64,000 nt of DNA. Origin: Parerythrobacter_A sp963761775. GTDB lineage: Bacteria; Pseudomonadota; Alphaproteobacteria; Sphingomonadales; Sphingomonadaceae. The translations under genes were made by a program, and so were the position numbers. The stretch is from the NCBI GenBank assembly GCA_963761775.1, contig CAVXIF010000011.1:372001-436000 (forward strand), read 5' to 3'. Below are positions 9,675-18,419 of this stretch, one piece after another (within the stretch, counting starts at the first letter, position 1; every line of letters starts with the position of its first letter). The notes under the pieces are model-generated. The model saw only the letters and a program-made list of their open reading frames with translations. It searched no databases and was not told the origin of the DNA.

Positions 9675-10528
9675 TCCGCCGGATCCTGCGCATCGAGCCG
9701 GGGCCGCAATGTCGTCCACGCGCGATCCCCGCGCAGCGCGCCGTACCAGGTCAGCGGGTTCCAGCTTGCCTTGCCGTCGAGCGAGAAGGTGATGAACTCC
9801 GCCCGTCCGCCGACATTGGCTAGCGGCACCGGACCGTCGAGACCGCCCCCGGCCGTCCCTTCGCGGCTGTCGGCGGAATGGTCGCGGTTGTCGCCCATCA
9901 TGAAGATGTGGTCTTCGGGGATGGTAATCTCCGCGAAGTTGTCGCTCGTCTTGCCGAGGTAATCGATGACCAGATAGCTTGCACCGTTGGGCAGCGTTTC
10001 GCGCAGAACCGGCACCTCGTACACTTCGCGCCCGTCTTCCAGCGTGGTGCGGAAAGGCGCGAAATAGCCAAGGCAGGAGGCGCTGCCGCAAAGCTGGTCG
10101 TCATCGACTGCCAGCCGGAGTGCGGGTTCGGCTTCCTGTGGCACGGGCGTTCCGTTGAGGATGATCTGGCCGTTGCGCACTTCGATCCGGTCGCCGGGAA
10201 GGCCGACGGTGCGCTTGATATAATCCTCGTTGCGGTTGGGCGGCACCGCGATGACGATGTCGCCGTATTCAGGGTCCTTCGGCCAAATCTGCCAGTCGCC
10301 TCGCGGCAGCACGTGGAACGATGCCGAGACCCAGCTCCAGCCATAGGGATATTTGCTGACCACCAGCCGGTCGCCGACCAGCATGTTGGGCACCATCGAC
10401 GTGCTGGGGATGTAGAACGGCTTGGCGATGAAACTGTGGAAGCCGAGCACCGCCAGCAGCATCAGCGCGAGGCCGCGCAGTTCGGCCAGCCAGTCCATCG
10501 GCTGCGTGTCGTCTGTATCGTCGGTCAC
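9671..10528 (-). CDS. lepB: Signal peptidase I
   Basis: 285 residues from GTG 10528, whose GTGA overlaps the acpS stop. Inner-membrane Ser/Lys protease that removes signal peptides. One N-terminal transmembrane segment (about 19-36), then the catalytic Ser in FYIPSTSMVPNMLVGD (Ser44) and the Lys in EDYIKRTVGLPGDRIEV (Lys105); box E is FMMGDNRDHSADSRE. Length is usual for Alphaproteobacteria. A longer frame extends upstream through acpS but has no signal-peptidase sequence, so the GTG is chosen. Co-transcription with acpS is likely. Confidence 0.95.
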   Translation of the reverse strand: MTDDTDDTQPMDWLAELRGLALMLLAVLGFHSFIAKPFYIPSTSMVPNMLVGDRLVVSKYPYGWSWVSASFHVLPRGDWQIWPKDPEYGDIVIAVPPNRNEDYIKRTVGLPGDRIEVRNGQIILNGTPVPQEAEPALRLAVDDDQLCGSASCLGYFAPFRTTLEDGREVYEVPVLRETLPNGASYLVIDYLGKTSDNFAEITIPEDHIFMMGDNRDHSADSREGTAGGGLDGPVPLANVGGRAEFITFSLDGKASWNPLTWYGALRGDRAWTTLRPRLDAQDPAE

Positions 10529-10941
10529 GGGTGCGGTGCCGCTTTCGGATTGGCTTCGAGGATTACAAAGGCCTGCGCCCATGGATGATCGTCGGTTAGG
10601 GTCAGGTGAATGGCGACAGCATGTCCGGCCGGCGTCATTTCGGCAAGCCGCGCCGCCGCGCCGCCTGTCAGGGCCAGCGTCGGCGCACCCGATGGCGCGT
10701 TGACGACGCCGATATCGCGCATGAAAACGCCACGCCGGAAACCCGTGCCGACCGCCTTGGAAAAAGCTTCCTTGGCGGCAAACCGCTTGGCGTAGGTTCC
10801 GGCAATGGTGAACGGCCGCCGCTGCGCCTTGGCACGCTCCACGTTCGTAAACACACGGTTCTCGAACCGCGCGCCGAACCGCTCCAGCGAATTGGCGATA
10901 CGCTCGATATTGCACAGGTCCGAACCCAAGCCGATGATCAT
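10525..10941 (-). CDS. acpS: Holo-[acyl-carrier-protein] synthase
   Basis: 138 residues. Transfers 4'-phosphopantetheine from CoA to apo-ACP. The N-terminal MIIGLGSDLCNIERI contains the Mg-binding Asp, and RFAAKEAFSKAVGTG contains the W/F-A-x-K-E-A motif with the catalytic Glu. Typical length is about 125-135. It lies between pdxJ (38 bp upstream) and lepB (4-bp overlap); the pdxJ-acpS-lepB order is classic in Proteobacteria. Confidence 0.95.
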   Translation of the reverse strand: MIIGLGSDLCNIERIANSLERFGARFENRVFTNVERAKAQRRPFTIAGTYAKRFAAKEAFSKAVGTGFRRGVFMRDIGVVNAPSGAPTLALTGGAAARLAEMTPAGHAVAIHLTLTDDHPWAQAFVILEANPKAAPHP

Positions 10942-10979
10942 GGTGAGTTGCTCATTGCGCCAACTTCATCGGGCCCACT

Positions 10980-11729
10980 TCATCGGGCGTCGTCCATCAG
11001 GCTGCGCATCCGGCGCACGGCGACGTCGAGGCCGACGAACACCGCTTCGCCCACGAGATAATGCCCGATATTCAGCTCGGCGAGCTGCGGGATGGCGGCG
11101 ACGGGCTGGACGTTTTCGTAGGTCAGCCCGTGACCGGCATGCGGCTCGATCCCGTTCTTCACTGCAAGCGCGGCCATATCGGCGATTCGGTTCAATTCCG
11201 TCACCGCCGCCGCGCCGCTTGCATGCGCGTATTCGCCGGTATGGAACTCGACGATATCCGCACCCAGCCGCATCGCCGCCTCCAGCTGTCGCGCCTCTGC
11301 TTCGATGAACAGGCTGACGCGGATACCCGCATCGCGCAGTTGGGTCACGATGGGTTGCAGACGATTGTGCTGTCCCGCCGCGTCCAGCCCGCCTTCGGTC
11401 GTGCGTTCCTCGCGCTTTTCGGGCACGATACAGGCGGCATTCGGCGTGTGCCGAAGCGCGATTTCCAGCATCTCGTCGGTTGCGGCCATCTCCAGATTAA
11501 GCGGCAGGTCGGTCGCATCCTGGATGCGTTGCAGATCGGCATCGCGGATATGGCGACGGTCTTCGCGCAAATGGGCGGTAATGCCGTCGCCGCCCACCTC
11601 GGCAACGATCTGCGCGGCGCGTACTGGGTCGGGATGATCTCCGCCGCGCGCGTTGCGAATGGTGGCGACGTGATCGATATTCACGCCCAATCGCAGGCGG
11701 TTCGTCGCGGAAGAGGGAGCTTGTGTCAT
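10980..11729 (-). CDS. pdxJ: Pyridoxine 5'-phosphate synthase
   Basis: 249 residues, normal for PdxJ, which condenses 3-amino-2-oxopropyl phosphate with 1-deoxy-D-xylulose 5-phosphate to make pyridoxine 5'-phosphate. LRLGVNIDHVATIRNARGG is the signature (His of VNIDHVATIR), with DGITAHLREDRRHI and the later GHGLTYENV (His/Gly phosphate region). The ATG at 11729 abuts the pyrE stop at 11730 directly, so pyrE and pdxJ are clearly coupled. Confidence 0.96.
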   Translation of the reverse strand: MTQAPSSATNRLRLGVNIDHVATIRNARGGDHPDPVRAAQIVAEVGGDGITAHLREDRRHIRDADLQRIQDATDLPLNLEMAATDEMLEIALRHTPNAACIVPEKREERTTEGGLDAAGQHNRLQPIVTQLRDAGIRVSLFIEAEARQLEAAMRLGADIVEFHTGEYAHASGAAAVTELNRIADMAALAVKNGIEPHAGHGLTYENVQPVAAIPQLAELNIGHYLVGEAVFVGLDVAVRRMRSLMDDAR

Positions 11730-12308
11730 TCAGCTACGGCTGCCCGGCTTTGTCACTGGAACGCGCGCCAGCTCCTCCGGCACGTCGTCGTCGGCATAGG
11801 TCGGGAAGGTGAGTTCGACGAGCGGAAAGAATGGCACACCAAGGTCCGCGGTGCCGCCGGACCGGTCCACCATTGCGGTTTCGGCAATCACGTCGCCACC
11901 TTCGCGCGCAACGGCGGCAATGGCTTCGCGGCTGGACAGGCCGGTCGTGACGACATCCTCGACCATCAAGACCCTTGCACCTTCGGGCAGGGCGAAGCCG
12001 CGCCGCAAATGAAACGTGCCTTCGGGCCGTTCGAGAAAGATGGCATCCTTCTCCAGTGCCCGCCCCATTTCATGGCCGATAACAACACCGCCCATCGCCG
12101 GGGACACGACGATATCGATCTCGTTTCGCAGCGTGCGGGGCAGTTTTGCCGCCATCGCCCGGGCGATCTGCCCGGCGCGCGCCGCATCCATCAGGATTCG
12201 CGCGCATTGCAGGTAATGCGCGCTATGCCGACCCGACGAGAGGCGAAAATGCCCTTCCAGCAACGCGCCGCAACCGCGAAACAGCGCAAGAACATCCGCA
12301 TCTTTCAT
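11730..12308 (-). CDS. pyrE: Orotate phosphoribosyltransferase
   Basis: 192 residues from ATG 12308. Converts orotate and PRPP to orotidine 5'-phosphate in pyrimidine synthesis. LSSGRHSAHYLQC holds the usual substrate segment, and VLMVEDVVTTGLSSREAI is the PRPP-binding loop (E-D-V-V-T-T-G). First gene of the minus-strand run that continues into pdxJ, acpS and lepB. I could not see a convincing promoter in the 264 bp shared with ctaC, other than the plus-strand one. A further pyrimidine gene, pyrC, is at 28.8 kb. Confidence 0.94.
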   Translation of the reverse strand: MKDADVLALFRGCGALLEGHFRLSSGRHSAHYLQCARILMDAARAGQIARAMAAKLPRTLRNEIDIVVSPAMGGVVIGHEMGRALEKDAIFLERPEGTFHLRRGFALPEGARVLMVEDVVTTGLSSREAIAAVAREGGDVIAETAMVDRSGGTADLGVPFFPLVELTFPTYADDDVPEELARVPVTKPGSRS

Positions 12309-12463
12309 CGAGACACATCCGGTAATACGGCGCTGCGCGAGATAGGCTGCATGGATCGAAAACTCCGGAAGCGCTGGAATGACTGCGGCGTATAAACCGC
12401 CAGCCCGAACGCGGACCTTGCCTGCCGGGCAATCGGCATTGCGGAAAATTCTCCTAAGGCTGG

Positions 12464-12522
12464 TTGAGGCGCGTCGCAAGCGTGCGTATAGCACAATTGG
12501 AAAAGCGCCTGCGTATCAGGCG
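12464..12522 (+). promoter_or_regulatory. Putative sigma-70 promoter and leader hairpin of the cytochrome oxidase operon
   Basis: TTGAGG (12464-12469) and TATAGC (12487-12492) are separated by 17 bp, close to the housekeeping consensus, 80 bp before ctaC. Just after the predicted start of transcription is a perfect 6-bp stem, CGCCTG (12506-12511) and CAGGCG (12517-12522), with a 5-base loop. The hairpin would lie at the very 5' end of the oxidase mRNA and may stabilise it. Inferred from sequence alone. Confidence 0.45.
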
Positions 12523-12572
12523 ATAGTGCCCGTGACAGGGCCGGATTATTGTAGCCGGGAAGCGACGTCTTG

Positions 12573-13661
12573 ATGAACTTCGATATGGTGGCATCTGTGT
12601 TGAAACGCGCTGCGCTTGCTTTTGCAGCGGTAGGGCTGGCGGGTGCAACGCCAGCGTTTGCCCAAAGCGAGCCAGCTGCGCCCGTCACGGTCGAAACCAC
12701 GGCACCCGATGCGACCGCTGTGGTGAATGATGCAGCCGCACCCACAGAGGGTGAAGCTGCGGCGGCAGCGGGCAGCTACACGCCGATGGGCCAGGATATG
12801 TTCAAGGGCCTGCCGACCGCCGATGGCTGGAACGTCCAGCCGCAATATTCCGATGTCGGCCGCACCGCCAACCGGTTGCATGTCGGTTTGATCTGGATGA
12901 TGATCGCGATCAGCGCATTCGTCCTTGGCCTGCTTGCTTATGTGGTTATCCGGTTCAACAAGCGCGCACATCCCGTGCCGTCCAAGACGACTCACAACAC
13001 CACCATCGAAGTTATCTGGACGGTGGTGCCGGTGCTGATCCTGCTGGTTATCGCCGTGCCATCGATCAGCCTGCTGGCCAAGCAGTACGAGACCGCGCCC
13101 GAAGAAGCGATCACGATCAAGGCGATCGGCTATCAATGGTACTGGGGTTACGAGTACCCCGACAATGGCGGGTTCGAGGTTGTCTCTAATATGCTGGAAG
13201 AGCGCGGCACGGTGGAGCCGGGCAAGCGTTTCCGTACCGACGACGATGGTCCTGGCCTGCTCGCCGTGGACAACCGCATGGTCGTGCCCGCCGGGGTGCC
13301 GTTGCGTATTCAGACCACGGGCGCGGATGTGATACACTCGTTCGCCGTGCCGTCGCTATGGTTCAAGCTCGATGCCATACCGGGCCGGATCAACGAGAAG
13401 ATGCTTATCATCGACGAGCCGGGTGTCTATTTCGGGCAGTGTTCCGAGCTGTGTGGCATCAAGCATGCCTATATGCCCATCGCCATCGAGGCACTGCCGC
13501 GCGCGCAATGGGAGGAATGGGTTCGCACCCAGCCCGGCGGAACCGTGGGTGGCGACCAGACCGCTCTGGAAGATGCCGAACTCGAAGATGCTGCCAACGC
13601 GCCCGGTGTCGAGCCGACAACCGCACCGACCATTGCCCCAACTTTCGCGCCCACTAGCTGA
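12573..13661 (+). CDS. ctaC: Cytochrome c oxidase subunit II (CuA subunit)
   Basis: 362 residues from ATG 12573. Subunit II of the aa3-type oxidase; it accepts electrons from cytochrome c at CuA. An N-terminal signal peptide (cleaved near PAFAQ), an Ala/Glu-rich spacer, two transmembrane helices (about 105-127 and 150-172), then the cupredoxin domain with DVIHSFAVPSLWFK and the CuA motif CSELCGIKHAYM (about residue 290). IKAIGYQWYWGYEY is the aromatic electron-entry patch. The C-terminal tail is a Pro/Thr-rich low-complexity extension. First gene of the operon; ctaD follows after 34 bp. Confidence 0.97.
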   Translation: MNFDMVASVLKRAALAFAAVGLAGATPAFAQSEPAAPVTVETTAPDATAVVNDAAAPTEGEAAAAAGSYTPMGQDMFKGLPTADGWNVQPQYSDVGRTANRLHVGLIWMMIAISAFVLGLLAYVVIRFNKRAHPVPSKTTHNTTIEVIWTVVPVLILLVIAVPSISLLAKQYETAPEEAITIKAIGYQWYWGYEYPDNGGFEVVSNMLEERGTVEPGKRFRTDDDGPGLLAVDNRMVVPAGVPLRIQTTGADVIHSFAVPSLWFKLDAIPGRINEKMLIIDEPGVYFGQCSELCGIKHAYMPIAIEALPRAQWEEWVRTQPGGTVGGDQTALEDAELEDAANAPGVEPTTAPTIAPTFAPTS

Positions 13662-13695
13662 CAGCCGAACCCGAACAGGACGATAGAGACAGATC

Positions 13696-15444
13696 ATGGC
13701 TACTACTGCTGAAAGCTTCGATGCCCACACCGACACCACGGCGCGCACTGCGCATGGGGGCGGCGGGCACGATGCCGATCACAAGCCCGCGTTCTTCGCG
13801 CGTTGGTTCATGTCCACCAACCACAAGGACATCGGCACGATGTACCTTATCTTCGCAGCGTTCGCGGGGATCATCGGCGGTGCGATTTCGGGCCTGATGC
13901 GCGCCGAACTGGCGCAACCCGGCATCCAGGTGCTTGGCTGGTATGTCGAACTGATGGGCGGCGCAGCCAGTTTCGAGGCGAACCTTCATGCCTGGAACGT
14001 GCTGATTACGGCACACGGCCTCATCATGGTGTTCTTCATGGTTATGCCTGCCATGATCGGCGGTTTCGGCAACTGGTTCGTACCGCTGATGATCGGCGCG
14101 CCTGACATGGCGTTCCCGCGCATGAACAACGTCTCGTTCTGGCTGACGGTTGCCGGTTTTCTCAGCCTCGTGTTCTCGCTGTTCGTTCCCGGCGGCGCGG
14201 GCGGATTGGGTGCAGGTATCGGCTGGACGGCCTACGCACCGCTATCGACCAGCGGATCGGTTGGTCCGGCGGTCGATTTCGCGATCTTCGCCCTGCACCT
14301 TGCGGGTGCAGGTTCCATCCTTGGCGCAACCAACTTCATCACAACTATCTTCAACATGCGCGCACCGGGCATGACATTGCACAAGATGCCGCTGTTCGTG
14401 TGGTCGGTTCTGGTGACGGCATTCCTGTTGCTGCTCGCGCTGCCGGTGCTGGCCGCGGCCATCACCATGCTGATTACCGACCGCAACTTCGGTACCACCT
14501 TCTTCGATCAGGCTGGGGGCGGCGATCCGGTGCTGTACCAGCACCTGTTCTGGTTCTTCGGCCATCCCGAAGTCTACATCATGATCCTGCCCGGGTTCGG
14601 CATGATCTCGCAGATCGTCGCTACTTTCAGCCGCAAGCCGGTCTTCGGCTATCTTGGCATGGCCTATGCGATGGTTGCCATCGGCGTAGTCGGCTTCGTG
14701 GTCTGGGCACACCACATGTATACCGTGGGCCTCGACGTGAATACGAAGATGTATTTCACTGCGGCCACGATGGTCATCGCGGTGCCGACAGGCGTGAAGA
14801 TATTCAGCTGGATTGCCACAATGTGGGGCGGCTCTATCGAGTTCAAGTCACCGATGGTCTGGGCATTCGGCTTCATCTTCCTGTTCACCGTTGGCGGCGT
14901 CACGGGTGTGTACCTTGCCAATGGCGGCGTGGACGATGTGGTGCACGATACGTACTTCGTGGTCGCACATTTCCACTACGTGCTGTCGATGGGAGCCGTG
15001 TTCTCCATCTTCGCGGGCTTCTATTACTGGTTCCCGAAGATGAGCGGTCGCTGGCATAGCGAAGCGTTGGCGCATGTGCATTTCTGGCTGTTCTTCATCG
15101 GCGTGAACGTGGTGTTCTTCCCGCAGCATTTCCTCGGCTGGCAGGGCATGCCGCGCCGCTATCCCGATTATCCGGATGCCTATGCATTCTGGAACGAGGT
15201 CAGCTCGTTCGGCTACGCCATCATCCTCGCCTCCACGGCGGTCTGGCTGGCAAACATGGTCTATGCCTTCACTGTCGGTAAGAAAGCGGAGGCGAATTAC
15301 TGGGGTCCCGGCGCAACGACGCTGGAATGGACGCTGTCCAGCCCGCCGCCGTATCACCAGTTCGAGACACTGCCGGTGATCGAGGAACATCACGATTACC
15401 ATAACCATCTTCCCGCCACACCGGCGACGAAGACGGCAGGCTAG
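13696..15444 (+). CDS. ctaD: Cytochrome c oxidase subunit I
   Basis: 582 residues, 12 transmembrane helices. Catalytic haem-copper subunit: haem a ligands in ITAHGLIMVFFMVMPAMIGG and AHFHYVLSMGA, CuB and its cross-linked Tyr in FFGHPEVYIMILPGFG, and the His pair in VWAHHMYTVGLD. MGAPD-type and GGFGNWFVPL segments are as expected for the aa3 type. The N-terminal about 30 residues are His/Gly-rich and longer than usual, and the C-terminus carries an extra HH-rich tail (EEHHDYHNH). Second gene of the operon. Confidence 0.98.
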   Translation: MATTAESFDAHTDTTARTAHGGGGHDADHKPAFFARWFMSTNHKDIGTMYLIFAAFAGIIGGAISGLMRAELAQPGIQVLGWYVELMGGAASFEANLHAWNVLITAHGLIMVFFMVMPAMIGGFGNWFVPLMIGAPDMAFPRMNNVSFWLTVAGFLSLVFSLFVPGGAGGLGAGIGWTAYAPLSTSGSVGPAVDFAIFALHLAGAGSILGATNFITTIFNMRAPGMTLHKMPLFVWSVLVTAFLLLLALPVLAAAITMLITDRNFGTTFFDQAGGGDPVLYQHLFWFFGHPEVYIMILPGFGMISQIVATFSRKPVFGYLGMAYAMVAIGVVGFVVWAHHMYTVGLDVNTKMYFTAATMVIAVPTGVKIFSWIATMWGGSIEFKSPMVWAFGFIFLFTVGGVTGVYLANGGVDDVVHDTYFVVAHFHYVLSMGAVFSIFAGFYYWFPKMSGRWHSEALAHVHFWLFFIGVNVVFFPQHFLGWQGMPRRYPDYPDAYAFWNEVSSFGYAIILASTAVWLANMVYAFTVGKKAEANYWGPGATTLEWTLSSPPPYHQFETLPVIEEHHDYHNHLPATPATKTAG

Positions 15445-15451
15445 GCGCTTG

Positions 15452-15491
15452 GGCGCGCGGGTGCTGTCGTTTATCGACACATCTGCGCGCC
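15452..15491 (+). other. Nested hairpin between ctaD and ctaB
   Basis: Within the 63-bp gap, GGCGCGC (15452-15458) pairs with GCGCGCC (15485-15491), enclosing TGTCG (15465-15469) and CGACA (15475-15479). No T-run follows, so it is not an intrinsic terminator. A stem here could protect the ctaCD part of the mRNA or damp expression of the assembly factors. Function inferred. Confidence 0.45.
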
Positions 15492-15507
15492 GTCCGCTGC
15501 GATATTC

Positions 15508-16440
15508 ATGACTGTTGCGACCACCACTTCTGTTCCGGCAACCGCTTATCCAGCCGAATGGCGTGATTTCTTTGCGCTGACCAAGCCGCGCGTAATGTCG
15601 CTGGTGATCTTTACCGGGCTATGCGGACTGCTCGCAGCACCGGGCACTTTGCACCCCGTGCTGGCATTCACCGCTATCCTGTGCATCGCTTGCGGCGCGG
15701 GCGGTGCGGCTGCGCTGAATATGTGGTGGGAGGCGGGCCTCGACGCCAAGATGAAGCGTACGGCAGCGCGGCCCATTCCCGACGGGCGGCTCGCGGCTAC
15801 CGACGCACGCGATTTCGGCGTATTTCTGTGTGGTGCATCGGTTGTCCTGATGGGCGTTGCCGTCGGCTGGCTCCCTGCCGCAATTCTCGCCGTTTCGATT
15901 GTCTATTACGCGGTCGTCTACACCATGTGGCTCAAGCCACGCACGCCGCAAAATATCGTTATCGGCGGTGGTGCAGGCGCGTTTCCGCCCCTGATCGGCT
16001 GGGTTGCAGTGACGGGCGAAATTACCGTCATGCCGATCCTGCTGTTTGCCATCATCTTCGTATGGACCCCGCCGCATTTCTGGGCGCTCGCGCTTTTCGT
16101 GAAGAGCGATTATGCCAAGGCCGGCATCCCGATGATGCCGGTGGTAAAGGGCGAGCGGTCCACACGGCGGCAGATACTGGCTTATGCCGCGTTGCTCCTG
16201 CCGGTCGCCGTCGCGCCATGGGCAATCGGCGGCACCGGCATGGTTTACGGTATCGCGGCGTTGGCCCTATCGCTGGCGTTCCTGCTGCTTAGCGTGCCCG
16301 TTGCGATGCGCAGCACGCAGGACGCCGACACGATGCGGCCGGAAAAACGGTTGTTCGCCTTCAGCATTGCCTATCTGTTCGCGCTGTTCGCCGCACTGGT
16401 TGCCGACCGGATGCTGGCCTATGCCGGAGTGCCCTTATGA
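15508..16440 (+). CDS. ctaB: Protoheme IX farnesyltransferase (haem O synthase)
   Basis: 310 residues, UbiA-superfamily membrane prenyltransferase that adds farnesyl to haem B, giving haem O, the precursor of haem A for subunit I. Motifs: ALNMWWEAGLDAKMKRTAARP (N-x-x-x-D-x-x-x-D) and the second aspartate-rich loop region near YAKAGIPMMPVVKGE, with multiple membrane helices. It starts after the ctaD-ctaB hairpin; the last codons overlap the next small gene by 4 bp (ATGA). Confidence 0.96.
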   Translation: MTVATTTSVPATAYPAEWRDFFALTKPRVMSLVIFTGLCGLLAAPGTLHPVLAFTAILCIACGAGGAAALNMWWEAGLDAKMKRTAARPIPDGRLAATDARDFGVFLCGASVVLMGVAVGWLPAAILAVSIVYYAVVYTMWLKPRTPQNIVIGGGAGAFPPLIGWVAVTGEITVMPILLFAIIFVWTPPHFWALALFVKSDYAKAGIPMMPVVKGERSTRRQILAYAALLLPVAVAPWAIGGTGMVYGIAALALSLAFLLLSVPVAMRSTQDADTMRPEKRLFAFSIAYLFALFAALVADRMLAYAGVPL

Positions 16441-16559
16441 CACCCGAAGACGAAGCCGAAATCCGCCGCCGCCAGAAAAGCCGCAACCTTGTGGTCGGCG
16501 GCGCGCTGCTGTTTCTCGTGATACTGATCTACTACATCACGATTGCACGGATGGACTAG
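16437..16559 (+). CDS. Small single-span membrane protein of the oxidase operon (CoxF/assembly-factor position)
   Basis: A 40-residue open frame starting at ATG 16437, overlapping the ctaB stop (ATGA), and ending at TAG 16557-16559, 4 bp before ctaG. The protein has a charged head (TPEDEAEIRRRQKSRN) followed by one hydrophobic helix of about 20 residues and ends ARMD. In other Alphaproteobacteria a small hydrophobic protein occupies the ctaB-ctaG gap and is linked with oxidase assembly; placing this gene there is by position and topology. It is short enough to be missed by gene callers. Confidence 0.75.
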   Translation: MTPEDEAEIRRRQKSRNLVVGGALLFLVILIYYITIARMD

Positions 16560-16563
16560 GACG

Positions 16564-17148
16564 ATGGCGACGCTTGCCCTTCAGGACCGCAACCTGCGTA
16601 CCGGCGCACTGGCCTTTCTTGGCGCGTTGGCGATGCTGGGTCTGGGGTATGCCGCCGTGCCGCTGTACGAAGCGTTTTGCCGGGCAACGGGCTTTGGCGG
16701 CACGACACAGCGCGCGACCGAGAGCGAGGCCGACATCGCCGCGCGGCTGGCCTCCAGCGCTGGCGGGCGAACCGTCTCGGTGCGTTTCGATGCCAGCACC
16801 GCGCGCGACCTGCCATGGGATTTCAAGCCCGCGCAAGTCAAGCAGACGGTGCAGATCGGTCAGCGCGATCTGGCGTTCTACACCGCCCGCAACAATAGCA
16901 ACGTGCCGATCACTGGTACTGCGACATTCAATGTCACGCCCGCGCAAACGGGTGCCTATTTCAACAAGATCCAGTGCTTCTGCTTCACCGAGCAAACCCT
17001 GCAACCGGGCGAGGAAATGCGGATGCCGGTATTGTTCTATGTCGATCCCGCGATCCTCGATGATGAAAACGCGGTGGATGTCGAACAGATTACGCTGAGC
17101 TACACCTTCCACAACGCCACTGACAAAACGCCCGCGCAGGGCAGCTAA
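16564..17148 (+). CDS. ctaG: Cytochrome c oxidase assembly protein CtaG/Cox11
   Basis: 194 residues from ATG 16564. Copper chaperone that builds the CuB centre of subunit I. One N-terminal membrane anchor (AFLGALAMLGLGYAAVPLYE, with the nearby Cys of EAFCRATGFGG) and a periplasmic Ig-like domain carrying the copper-binding pair in KIQCFCFTEQTLQPGEE (C-F-C-F). RBS region is the end of the small upstream gene; 72 bp separate it from ctaE. Confidence 0.96.
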   Translation: MATLALQDRNLRTGALAFLGALAMLGLGYAAVPLYEAFCRATGFGGTTQRATESEADIAARLASSAGGRTVSVRFDASTARDLPWDFKPAQVKQTVQIGQRDLAFYTARNNSNVPITGTATFNVTPAQTGAYFNKIQCFCFTEQTLQPGEEMRMPVLFYVDPAILDDENAVDVEQITLSYTFHNATDKTPAQGS

Positions 17149-17220
17149 CCCGGGCTGGACCGCACGGGCGCAAACGCCTACGGTTCCCGCACGATACGAA
17201 AGACAGGACGAGACGCAGAC

Positions 17221-18043
17221 ATGGCCGGTACCGTAAACCACGATTATCATATCCTGCCGCCGGACATCTGGCCGCTGGTCGGCTCGCTTTCGGCGCTGAC
17301 TTTCACCACCGGCATAGTATTCTTCATGCACGACATGGCGAACGCCTGGCTGGTGCTGGGTCTCGGCATTGCCGGTTTGATCGCCACCTTCTTCAGCTGG
17401 TTCGGCAACATCGTGAAGGAAGCGCAGGCTGGCGATCATACGCCGGTGGTGCAGCTGCACATGCGCTACGGCATGATCCTGTTCATCGCGTCTGAAGTCA
17501 TGTTCTTCGTCGGCTGGTTCTGGGCGTTTTTCGATTTCGCCCTGTTCCCCAGCGAGATTTCCGAAGTCGTCGGCGGGCAATTCCCGCCTGTGGCAATCGA
17601 GGAAGTGCTGGACCCGTTCAAGCTGCCGATGCTCAACACGCTGATCCTGCTGTGTTCGGGCACGACGGTCACGTGGGCGCACCATTCGCTGATCCACGGC
17701 GACCGCGAAGGGCTTAAAGAAGGGCCTGTGGGCGACCATCGCGCTTGGCGTCGTGTTCAGCTTCATCCAGGCGTATGAGTACACCGTCGCACCGTTCGCA
17801 TTCGGCGGCGACACCTACAGCTCGTCCTTCTACATGGCGACCGGCTTTCACGGCTTCCATGTCCTGATCGGTACGATCTTCCTCGCGGTATGCCTCGCGC
17901 GGACCTATCAGGGCCACTTCACGCCGCGCCAGCATTTCGGGTTCGAAGCGGCGGCGTGGTACTGGCACTTCGTCGATGTGGTGTGGTTGTTCCTGTTTAT
18001 CGCAGTGTACATCTGGGGCGGCTGGGGTGCCGAAGTCCACTGA
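17221..18043 (+). CDS. ctaE: Cytochrome c oxidase subunit III, one frameshift
   Basis: About 273 residues with one extra base near 17722 (CTTAAAGAAGGGCC; dropping one base restores L-K-K-G-L-W-A). Seven-helix subunit III: PPDIWPLVGSLSAL at the start, LHMRYGMILFIASEVMFFVGWFW carrying the conserved Glu, HHSLIHGDR, then after the break GFHGFHVLIGTIFLAV and AAAWYWHFVDVVWLFLF. The gene is essential for a stable oxidase and everything else in the operon is intact, so I read the break as a sequence error. The stop is followed by DUF983. Confidence 0.93.
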
Positions 18044-18419
18044 GCCGTCGCTGCTCGACGCGGCGTGGCACGGGCGCTGCCCGAAATGCGCGGCACCGAC
18101 ATTGTTCGATGGCATCGCCCAGTTTGCCGATAGCTGTCCGTCATGCGGTCTGAATTACGATAGCTTCAATGTCGGTGACGGCCCTGCTGCCTTCCTGACC
18201 CTGATTATCGGCGCGATTGTCGTCGGGCTGGCAATGTGGCTGGAGCTTAGCCTTGCGCCGCCGTTCTGGGTCCATGCCATCCTGTGGGTGCCGCTGGTGG
18301 TGGGCGCGGTCTTTGTGGGCCTTCGCTTCACCAAAACGCTGTTGATCTATGCCGAATTTGCACGCGATGCGGGCGAGGCCGGCATCCATGCTGCGCGCGA
18401 CAGGACCACCGACACATGA
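18027..18419 (+). CDS. DUF983 zinc-finger-like membrane protein
   Basis: 130 residues from GTG 18027, 17 bp inside the end of ctaE. It has two CxxC pairs (GRCPKCAAPTLFDG and DSCPSCGLNYD) followed by two transmembrane helices, the DUF983 pattern. DUF983 genes lie between ctaE and surf1 across Alphaproteobacteria, so a role in oxidase biogenesis is inferred from context. The zinc-ribbon suggests metal binding; function is unproven. Confidence 0.85.
   Translation: MPKSTEPSLLDAAWHGRCPKCAAPTLFDGIAQFADSCPSCGLNYDSFNVGDGPAAFLTLIIGAIVVGLAMWLELSLAPPFWVHAILWVPLVVGAVFVGLRFTKTLLIYAEFARDAGEAGIHAARDRTTDT

Noticed and set aside
9671..10915. Extended lepB frame reaching into acpS
   Set aside because: The upstream part is the acpS gene in another frame; the GTG at 10528 gives a normal LepB start.
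12546..13337. 263-codon minus frame antisense to ctaC
   Set aside because: His/Asp-rich shadow typical of high-GC antisense frames, no family features.
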